DNA of 64,000 bases from Escallonia rubra. Its lineage: Eukaryota; Streptophyta; Magnoliopsida; Escalloniales; Escalloniaceae. The notes beneath the pieces were generated by a model that was not told the DNA's origin, ran no database searches, and saw nothing but the letters and a program-made list of their open reading frames with translations. The DNA lies in the NCBI GenBank assembly GCA_033065855.1, contig JAVXUO010001094.1, positions 62,001 to 126,000 of the forward strand, in the 5' to 3' direction. Below, piece after piece: positions 56,386 to 64,000 of the stretch. The translations under genes were made by a program, and so were the position numbers. How positions within the stretch are numbered: the first letter of the stretch is position 1; the number at the start of each line of letters is the position of its first letter.

Positions 56386-57250
56386 ATTTTTGTTTGTGAC
56401 AGTCTTCATCCAGTCCATTACATAGTCAGTTTTTTATTGCATGCATTTTATCTAGGGGCACTTTGTGATTCCCCTTTCCTGACAATTATGATAACGTCTG
56501 TCTTTGTTTATTCTAGTTTATTCCATGGTCAGCATTACTTCCACATATTTTGGCTAGAGGCTCCATGTGATTTGCCTTTCGTGACATTCGTGGTAGCAAC
56601 TGTCTTTTGTTTCATGGTTAGCATCGTCTTCCTGTATTTTTGTCTAAGGGCTCATTGGGATTTCCCTCTCACGATAATCATGGTAATGTCTACCTTAGTT
56701 CCTCCGGTCTGTTGCATGGTCAGCATTGTCTGCAAACATTTTTATCTAGGGCTCCCTGTGATTCCCCTTTCATGACAGTTGTCTTCTGTGGTTCATGCTC
56801 AACATCGTCTGTGAAATTTCCCTTCTCACGATAGCCGTGATATTGTCTGTCTTTTGTTTACCCAGTGTATTGCATGATCAACATTGTCTATATGCATTTC
56901 ATCTAAGGGGTTCCCTGTGATTCTCCTTTTAAGATAATCATGATAGTGCACGTCTTTATCATTCCATTTGCATGGTCCATTTTGTCTGTGTACATTTTGT
57001 CTAGGGGCTCCTTGCGATTCCCTCTCTTGACAGTCGGGATAGTGTCTATTTTTTTCGTCCAATGCGTTGCATTTGTTAGTTTGTTTACATGCATTTCTTC
57101 TTAGGGCTCCTAGTGATTCCCTCTTCTGAAAATTAGGATAATGTATGTCCTTGTTTGGTTTGTCCATCGCGCTGCGAATTCCTTCTGCATGCATTTTGTC
57201 CAGGGGCTCCAGATGATTTCCCTATTCCGACAGTCAGGGTCAGTGTATTT
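56386..57250 (+). repeat. Tandem repeat of about 100-115 bp
   Basis: A degenerate module containing TCTAGGGGCTCCNTGTGATTCC, then CTCACGATAATCATGGTA, then TGCATGGTCAGCATTGTCTG recurs about eight times. It is followed by a purine-rich run (57335-57378). It precedes the Tat-like LTR copy and may be that element's 3' untranslated repeat region; Tat/Ogre elements are known for such arrays. It is not present at the other copy near 6.3 kb. Confidence 0.75.
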
Positions 57251-59315
57251 GTCTTGTTTGAGGCTATGTCTTAAAGTCTACTTCTTGACCTTAGTCTTTT
57301 AAAGAGTTTTTTTAAAAGAAAATATCTTGATATCTATAAAAAGAAAAAAAATTTGAAAAGAAAATAAATAAAAAGAATCTACTTTTGATTTTTGCTGTGA
57401 TTCTTAGTCATGCACATATCCTTCTTGACTCTTGGTTAGAGTCAACGTAACTCTTCAGCCCTTCACCTATTATCTTCTCCCAGATCCAGTTTGAACTACA
57501 TTTTTTTTATCCCTTTCGGATAAGGGTATGTAGGCAACAGTCATAGGGTGCAGCCATTTTTCAGTCCAAATCTATTCATCTCAGTTCGGGGGAGTCATGT
57601 ACATTCCCTATTTTTTGATCTAGTTGAATGTCTGGGGGTATCTAACCTCAATTCAGGTCAATATGTGTAGGTCATGTATAGTCTTCATTTTCTAGTCCAA
57701 GTCAATGGTCGAGGGTATTAACCCTCAGTACATGACTAGTACGTAAAGGCACGTGCAACCTTCTTTCTAATTCCATGTTCAGAATCAAATCCATGTCAAA
57801 TGGTAGACATTCAAAGTTTAGTGTCGTACGCAAATACTACATACAATCCTATGCCGTGTCCTCGTCCAATCTTAGTCCTAATCATGTTCCAAATCCATGT
57901 TAGAGGGTGGAAATCCTCAATCTAGGTTGACACGTGAATATCTCGTACCTTCCTCTGTCTGGTTCACATCTAGTTCCACTCCCAGTCTTAATCCAGGACT
58001 ATGTCTGAGGGTATAAACCTTCAATTTAGGTTGGTATGCAGACATCGCGTACAATCTAGTTCTACTCTTAGTCCCAGTTCCAGTCCAATCTCGGTCCTAA
58101 ACTAGTTCCATTCCCATTCCCAGTTCAGTCCGATCTTAGTCTAGTTATACATATTTTTGTGTGCCATTATGTGCTTATGTGCTTGTATGCCTTGCGTGCT
58201 TGCATAATCTCTCTTTTCATAAGTTTGAGTGTTTTGCTTGCTTGTGTGTTTTGCATGGGGTCTAACTTATTTGCCTGGACATTTTTCTCAAGTTTTTGTG
58301 TGCTTGCATGCTCTGATTTTGCAACCTTACTCCCCCTAGCCTAGGAATATTTTTGGATCCAATTACTCAAATTTATTGCTCAGTCTAGCGATGTTGTACA
58401 GTGTAAGGCAAATACAACATCCCATGCTTTGTTGCCAAAAGCAACACTTTTTCCACATTAATTTGAGTTAAATTGATATATTCTGCACTCAATGACCGGT
58501 TATCCTAGGACATTATTGGTTACAGTTTGAGTAATATTTCTGAAAAACATCATCCTTGTATCTAAGTGACCCACAGCTTGACGGCTTTATTGGCTCCGTC
58601 TCTTGGATATAAACCCTAATTTTATCGACTTATCCGCTATTTGAGCACGTTGTTGACTCTAGCACTTAGTCATATCACCATTTTGACCGTCAACCACTTC
58701 AGTCAATCAAGTGGTTCCGACAACAGACAAACTCCCTATTATTCAATGATGAATCATCGTTATCAGTTCTAGTTCTGGTCCCAGTCCCAGCTTTTTCGTA
58801 TCCCAAAACGACCTATTATTATTCCCATTGGCTCCCGCTTCTAGGAGTACGTCCTTATGGCTAAGCAACCAATCGTCGCTATTGTTGGCTCTGGCTTTTA
58901 GTCGGTGTGCCTAGACGACCAACCGTCGTTACTATTGGCTCCAGCTTCGAGACATGTTTTTCTCCTCATTCGCCTAAGCCACCAATTCCTGTTACTGTTG
59001 GCTCCGGCTCTTAGGCAGTGAATTTTTCCAGCTCATTTCCAGCTCTAGTTTTCGGTGTCCTTAGACGACCAATTGTCGTTACCATTGGCTCCGACTTTTA
59101 AGGATGCGCCTTATGGCTAAGTGACCAATCATTGTGACCGTTGGCTCCGGCTCTTAGTCGTAAGCCTTAAGTGTGTGTAAACAACCAATCGTCATTATTA
59201 TTGGATCCAGCTTCTAGATACATTTTTATCCTCATTCGCCTAAGTGACCAATCGTTGTTACTATTGGCTCTTGAGTTTTCCATATTCATAGACAACTAAT
59301 TATTATTACTATTGG
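57251..59315 (+). repeat. Second Tat-like LTR copy, right end cut
   Basis: From about 57407 it aligns in direct orientation with 6296-8100, including the GACCAATTGTCGTT-type minisatellite (about 58560-59315) and a TTCACACCTA-like lead. It stops at 59315 where another LTR begins, so the U5 and end are missing. An LTR start near 57395 (TGTGATTCTTAG) after the purine-rich run is plausible but unproven. Confidence 0.75.
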
Positions 59316-60727
59316 TGTAACACCCTGAACCTTGATATTGCCTAATCGGTTAGTTTATTTTTGAGCGACGACTTTTAAACGCAAGATTTAGCATCAATTT
59401 TTCATGAGTGAAAATCTATCGGCAACCTTTAATGAGAAAATTTTGGGAAACCATAAGTCAAAATTTTGTGATGGCAATTATAAGTGATCTTCATTGGGGT
59501 ACTTAGTGACAATTAGCGTAAGCTATATTTTTAAATAGCTAGCATCAATGTGTATTTTAGCGACAAATAATTACTACTACTATTATTATTATTATTATTT
59601 CTTAGCATCTATACTTTTAGCGACGATTTGCCCAACGGGATAGCGTAACAACATGTTAATAATTTTCATAGCACCTAAATTATCATAGATAAATATTTTT
59701 GAACCATTTCGCAAATAATAGAAAATTTCGGGTAAGCCTTAAAATGACTAACGAAACTTGAAGGGTTTTTAGTAGTTTGTCTTTTAGGGTTTTATATTTA
59801 TACAAGAGGAGCCGTCCCAAGCCCTCTTCCAATTTTTTTGTTTCTGGAGCTCGGTTGAGAGAGAGAGAGAAAGAAGGATTTTCCGGCGATCGAAGTATCT
59901 TTTCCAGTAAGATTCCCTTTGATTTACAAGTTTATATATACATTTATATAAGTGCGCAAACTATATGGGTTTAAAGTATTGTGGGCTGTTGTGGGTTATG
60001 GTAGTGTCCGTTGGGGAAATGGTTGCGAGTTGTAACCGGAGAGATGGAGTTGTCATGGCTGTACAGCCGTGCACGGAGGATGCCATAAAGATATGATGGA
60101 GGCAGGCGTCAAGAAGGAACTGTCGTGGGCAGTTGGTGTGTGCGTTTTGAGTCGCGGGGATGGGTTCGTGGGTAGATAACCATGGCAGCCGTGAGAAGAG
60201 AGAAGGGTAGGGGCTGCCACTTGACAGTGTCTTAGGCGTGAAGGAGGAGAGAGACGGCTGTCGTGGAATTGTTTTCCCGAAGTGTGTGTGTGTGTGTGTT
60301 CAGGTTGTGTGCGTGCGTTAGTGTGTGCGTTGTGTATACGCGTGAGTGAAGTGTTGTGCAGTGTGAAACTTATGCGTGAGGGGGGAAGGAAATGGGTGTA
60401 CTGCCACTAGGCAGTATACCCGTGTATTATGAGGGTGTTGGATGTTGTTTTTTGACTGGCGCCCGTGGTTTGTGGGTTTCATTGTGGTGCCACTGTGTGC
60501 AAATGTGCGGAGCAAGGGTGCGCGCAAGAGAATGTGTGTTCGTGCGAAGCAATTATCCGTGCGTAGATGGGAATGAGTGTGTGGAGCTCTTTAGGTGAGA
60601 GTGTGTGTTATGTGTGTATGTGTCGATGTATAAGGCTGCCCCTGTGTATGTGTAAGTGTTGTGTGTGTTGTGTGTGTGCTTGAACTGCCAAGAAGGCAGT
60701 GTGTAAATGTGTGTGCTAGTTAGAACA
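59316..60727 (+). repeat. LTR of the NA-2 family, plus orientation, truncated
   Basis: Starts TGTAACACCCTGAACC. From 59830 (TTCTGGAGCTCGGTTGAGAGAG) through GCGCAAACTATATGGGT near 59955 it matches the reverse complement of the left NA-2 LTR (29080-29250). It carries ACTGCC-ACTA-GGCAGT at 60400-60415 within a longer imperfect hairpin (60395-60420) and ACTGCC-AAGAA-GGCAGT at 60684-60700. (TG)n runs lie near 60280-60300 and 60600-60720, and an (ATT)n run near 59575-59600. It is cut at 60727 by the copia LTR. Confidence 0.84.
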
Positions 60728-60956
60728 TGAAATTTTGGAGAGGATACTCACACACCTCAGCTGGTGGTGGGTGAGATGTATTTATACATGAAAGTGATCC
60801 ACGGATAAGTGTTTTCAAGGATACATGATCAGACTAACTAATCTATAGCTAAGCCTATCCATAGCTAAGCCTATCCACTATTGTACACATGGGATAATCA
60901 ATACAAAGGAAGATATGTGCTAATCAGATAAACAACCAAAGAGATAAGTGCTAACA
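60728..60956 (-). repeat. 3' LTR of the Ty1/copia element
   Basis: 229 bp; minus strand starts TGTTAGCACTTATC at 60956 and ends CCAAAATTTCA at 60728. TATAAATA lies at 60779-60786 on the minus strand. The inner boundary is fixed by the adjacent PPT; the outer end is inferred from the TG...CA rule. The left flank is gaaca (60723-60727); the partner duplication is outside the window. Confidence 0.82.
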
Positions 60957-60967
60957 CACCCCCTCAA
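60957..60967 (-). other. Copia polypurine tract
   Basis: The minus strand reads TTGAGGGGGTG immediately before the LTR start TGTTAG, the classic plant copia arrangement. It overlaps the last codons of pol. Confidence 0.9.
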
Positions 60968-62499
60968 GATGATGGTGGGCGTGAGATAACCTTCATCTTG
61001 TTGGATAACAGTTGATGCCGGGTGGTGGAGAGACCTTTTGTAAGAATGTCGGCAATCTGATCCATAGTGGATATGAACTTAACTTGAAGCTCCTTACGGC
61101 GAACTTTGTCTCGAACAAAATGAAAATCTATCTCGATGTGTTTCATGCGGGCATGAAAGACAGGATTGGCAGAGAGATAGGTGGCGCCCAGATTGTCACA
61201 CCAGAGGGTTGGAGCACGAGTAGGAGAGAAACCAAGCTCTGCGAGCAAAGAAGATAACCACGTGAGTTCAGCAGCGCAGTCAGCTAGAGCTTTGTACTCA
61301 GACTCGGTAGAGGAGCGAGCAACCGTGCGTTGTTTGCGAGAAGACCATGAAATGAGATTACCACCCATGTAGATCGCAAAGCCACCAGTAGACTTTCGAT
61401 CCTCGGCACAACCAGCCCAATCAGCATCGGTGAAGGCATGAAGATCCCAATTGCGAGATTTGTGAAGGAATAAACCGTGACTGCTAGTGTGCTTTAAGTA
61501 TCGAAGAATACGCTTAACGGCAACCCAATGCTCTTCAGAGGGAGAATGCATGTACTGGCAGGCACGATTAACGGCAAATGCTATATCAGGGCGAGTGATG
61601 GTAAGGTACTGTAAGGCTCCAACCACTGAACAATATTTGGTGGGATCAGAGAAAGGAACACTGCCTAATTTAGAGGTTTTACTAGTGGAAGAAACTGGAG
61701 TAAGGACGGGCTTGGCAAGATGCATACCAGTATTGGTCAGAAGATCACCAATGTACTTTCGTTGTGATAAGAGAAGACCAGAGGGAAGCGAGACGACCTC
61801 AATACCCAAGAAATAGTTTAAGGGACCAAGGTCCTTAAGGGAAAACTCAGAACCAAGAGAGTGAATCAAGGATGTAAGATGAGACGGGGAGTTGCCTGTG
61901 ATAATAATATCATCGACATAAACAAGAACATAGCAAAGGATGCCAAAAGAATGGAGAACAAATAACGAGGGATCGGTCTTGGAAGGAATAAAGTCAAGAG
62001 TGAGAAGATAGGTGGATAAGCGATGAAACCGGGCACGGGGAGCCTGTTTGAGACCGTAGAGAGACCGGTGGAGTTTGCAAACATGATTTGGGCGAGAGGG
62101 ATCCGTAAAGCCTGGTGGTTGCGACATGTAGACATCTTCGGTGAGAAGGCCATGCAAAAAGGCATTGTTGACGTCAAGTTGACGTAAAGGCCAACCATGG
62201 GAAACAACAATGGAGAGGACAGTTCGAACAGTCATATGTTTAACGACTGGGCTAAAAGTCTCATGGAAGTCAAGGCCCTCCTGCTGATGAAAACCCTTGG
62301 CAACGAGTCGAGCTTTGTGTCGCTCCAAAGAACCATCAGCTCGGTGTTTGGTACGAAAAACCCATTTGCAACCAACCACATTCATGCTAGAGTGGTAAGG
62401 AACTAGGGACCAAGTGCCATTTCGAAGAAGGGCATTGAATTCTTCAGTCATTGCATGACGCCATTCGGGAAATTTTTGGGCTTGAGTGTAGCAAGTGGG
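60964..62499 (-). CDS. Copia reverse transcriptase and RNase H, open
   Basis: An uninterrupted frame of 495 codons (62451-60964); it in fact opens upstream of its first ATG, to 62499. RT landmarks: VGCKWVFRTKHRADGSLERH, KARLVAKGFHQQEGLDF, QLDVNNAFLHG (catalytic Asp), LYGLKQAPRARF and YVDDIIITGNS (catalytic Asp pair). RNase H: TDADWAGCAEDRKSTGG, SSTESEYKALADCAAELTWL, LWCDNLGATYL, MKHIEIDFHFVRD and ADILTKGL near the end. Length and motif order are complete for a copia RT-RNase H. The short LTRs and motif style suggest an Ale/Retrofit-like lineage, which is a guess. Upstream stops mean it would be translated only with recoding or from a helper. Confidence 0.93.
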   Translation of the reverse strand, partial: PTCYTQAQKFPEWRHAMTEEFNALLRNGTWSLVPYHSSMNVVGCKWVFRTKHRADGSLERHKARLVAKGFHQQEGLDFHETFSPVVKHMTVRTVLSIVVSHGWPLRQLDVNNAFLHGLLTEDVYMSQPPGFTDPSRPNHVCKLHRSLYGLKQAPRARFHRLSTYLLTLDFIPSKTDPSLFVLHSFGILCYVLVYVDDIIITGNSPSHLTSLIHSLGSEFSLKDLGPLNYFLGIEVVSLPSGLLLSQRKYIGDLLTNTGMHLAKPVLTPVSSTSKTSKLGSVPFSDPTKYCSVVGALQYLTITRPDIAFAVNRACQYMHSPSEEHWVAVKRILRYLKHTSSHGLFLHKSRNWDLHAFTDADWAGCAEDRKSTGGFAIYMGGNLISWSSRKQRTVARSSTESEYKALADCAAELTWLSSLLAELGFSPTRAPTLWCDNLGATYLSANPVFHARMKHIEIDFHFVRDKVRRKELQVKFISTMDQIADILTKGLSTTRHQLLSNKMKVISRPPSS

Positions 62500-62960
62500 T
62501 TAGGGTAAGGGTGGTGTTTCAGCGACAAAGGTAAATGGACCTTTGGGTTTAAGGGAGTTAGTCATGGTACGAAGAATCATAAGATGCTGACGAGTAGAGA
62601 AAGGTGGTGGTTTGGAAGATTTGGTGTGTTGAGGAGGAGTTGAGGAGTGTGGGCGGGAAGAAGAACGACGTGAGGGAGTGTGAGATGGGGAAGTAGCCAG
62701 GGTTGGTGTATGGGCAAGGGATGAGCGTCTTGGAGAGGGAAGGAGGGGTGGACGAGGATGAGAGTTAGGTGGGGATGGGATTTCGATGGAGGGAGTAGGA
62801 GGAGATGGAGACAGTGGAGATCTATGATGAGAGGATTGTAAGGGGGATTCAGGTGGAGACGGGTAAGGGCTAGGGCCCATGGTTGAGAGGAAGAAGAAGC
62901 GGAAGACGGTGGTGTGCCAAGAAGTGAAGGCCCAGAAAAAGGATATGTATATTCATCGAA
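62500..62960 (-). pseudogene. Copia integrase-RT linker, with stop and frameshift
   Basis: A Pro/Ser-rich spacer of about 126 codons typical between copia integrase and RT, in frame with the RT. A TAA at 62500-62502 separates it from RT, and a frameshift lies between about 62880 and 62960 because the integrase frame continues to 62577 in another phase. The spacer ends KPKGPFTFVAETPPLP. Confidence 0.8.
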
Positions 62961-64000
62961 GGCAACGTGACCAGCAATGTAAATCTTTTTGGTTTTTAAG
63001 TCAAGACAACGATAGCCTAGATGGTGAGGACTGTATCCTAAAAAGACACAAGGAGCAGACCGATAGTCGAGTTTGTGAGCGTTATAAGGTCGTAAAAATG
63101 GATAGCAGAGGCATCCAAAAATTTTAAGAAAAGTATAATTGAGAGTAGTGCCAGAAATGATTTCAAACGGGGATTTTTGTTGTGAAACTTTGGAGGGCAT
63201 GCGATTAATGAGAAATTTAGCAGTTTCAAAAGCAAAATCCCAGTATTGCTGAGGGACGGAGGCATGAGCCATAAGAGCAAGACCCGTTTCAACAATATGG
63301 CGATGTCGACGTTCAATAGCCCCTTGTTGTTCATGAGTGTGGGGACAAGAGCGACGACGAATAATGCCAATGTTTGTAAAAAAAGCACTGAGTTTGCGGT
63401 ACTCTCCACCCCAATCAGTTTGGATTGATTTGATTTTTCATTCGAATTGCCGTTCGACCATAGCTTGAAAACGGTGAAAAATTGGGAACACATCAGACTT
63501 ACGAGCGATAGGATAAAACCAGAGAAATTTAGAGTAGTCATCAAGAAACAAAACGAAATATCGAAATCCATTAGTAGTAGTAGTGGGGGCGGGGCCCCAT
63601 ACATCACTGTGAATAAGATCAAGAAAGTTTGAACTACATGAATTTGTGACAGGTAACGGATTTCGAGATGCTTTGCCTAATTGACAGGATGAGCAAACAG
63701 TGTGAAGCTTAGAGGTGGTACATGGTAATTTATTTGCGGAGAGAATGCGGTGTAGGACACGAGCATGAGGATGGCCAAGACGTCTATGCCAACCGTCAGG
63801 AGTGGTGCGAGTAGCGGAAAGAGCAAGCGGGCGAGAGGATGGATAAGCGGTGGAGAATGAGTAGAGACCATTATTACTGGGACCGCGGAGGAGTATTTGT
63901 CCTGTGACCTGATCCTTCACCAGAAAAAAGTGAGGATGAAATTCAAAATAGACATTATTGTCTTTAGTAAACTGTTGAACAGACATGAGAGATTTAGATA
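62890..64000 (-). pseudogene. Copia GAG-pre-integrase and integrase, runs off the window
   Basis: From 63986: WHRRLGHPHARVLHRIL with CSSCQLGK, the pre-integrase HHCC zinc domain, then LIHSDVWGPAP (catalytic Asp) and FLDDYSKFLWFYP. A single in-frame TGA at 63438-63440 follows ERQFE; without a frame change it continues TDWGGEYRKL (second Asp), RRSCPHTHEQQGAIERRHRH (Glu of the DDE triad), then LINRMPSKV, FGCLCYPFLRPY and KLDYRSAPCVFLGYS. Gag and the 5' LTR lie beyond 64000. The only lesion in this span is the one stop codon. Confidence 0.91.

Noticed and set aside
62197..62406. Open frames on the plus strand opposite the copia pol
   Set aside because: Antisense shadows of a strongly conserved RT frame.

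Overview
This window is plant nuclear repetitive DNA. I see no intact host gene, rRNA, tRNA or CRISPR array. Evidence for a plant: Ty3/gypsy elements of Tekay (chromodomain) and Tat/Ogre-like types, a Ty1/copia element, an L1-type LINE with a DUF4283-like ORF1 and a zf-RVT tail, CACTA transposons whose ends carry TAGCGACGGA subterminal repeats, primer-binding sites for initiator Met-tRNA (TGGTATCAGAG), and a captured fragment resembling plant ureide permease. I cannot name the species; a seed plant is safe, a eudicot is a guess.

Layout, left to right. (1) 1-5027: a minus-strand Tekay-type gypsy element (Gy1: LTR, chromodomain, integrase, RNase H, RT, protease, gag). Its LTR is cut by a CACTA end at 1-209 and its gag ends abruptly near 5027. 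(2) 5028-6295: an LTR-like fragment. (3) 6296-26151: a plus-strand Tat-like gypsy element (repeat-rich LTR, PBS, leader minisatellite, several gag-like domains, protease, start of RT). It is interrupted by a very young non-autonomous LTR element, NA-1 (10212-16325, 5-bp TSD), and by a 5'-truncated LINE (about 21655-25264). (4) 26152-36435: a large minus-strand non-autonomous LTR element, NA-2, with 3.4-3.6 kb LTRs and only a decayed gag. (5) 36436-39918: Tekay copy A, split by a solo LTR (36819-38219, TSD tgaat) of the Gy1 family. (6) 39919-48114: a second LINE with ORF1 and ORF2, split by a complete 2.4-kb CACTA element (43080-45487, TSD tgt) carrying the ureide-permease-like fragment. (7) 48115-49325: Tekay copy B (RNase H and integrase). 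(8) 49326-52701: two LTRs of one family head to head, forming a large inverted repeat. (9) 52702-56385: Tekay copy C (gag to integrase). (10) 56386-59315: a second Tat-like LTR/3' region. (11) 59316-60727: a plus-strand LTR of the NA-2 family. (12) 60728-64000: a minus-strand Ty1/copia element running off the window.

The elements are nested. Tat-like LTR sequence lies in the same orientation at 6.3-9.1 kb and 57.4-59.3 kb, so one old Tat-like element may frame most of the cluster. Most coding regions carry stops or frameshifts. The least damaged are the copia RT/RNase H (495 codons open) and the RT of the first LINE (362 codons open). Several junctions (36435/36436, 39918/39919, 48114/48115, 51061/51062, 56385/56386) lack the target duplications expected of simple insertion and point to recombination between repeats.
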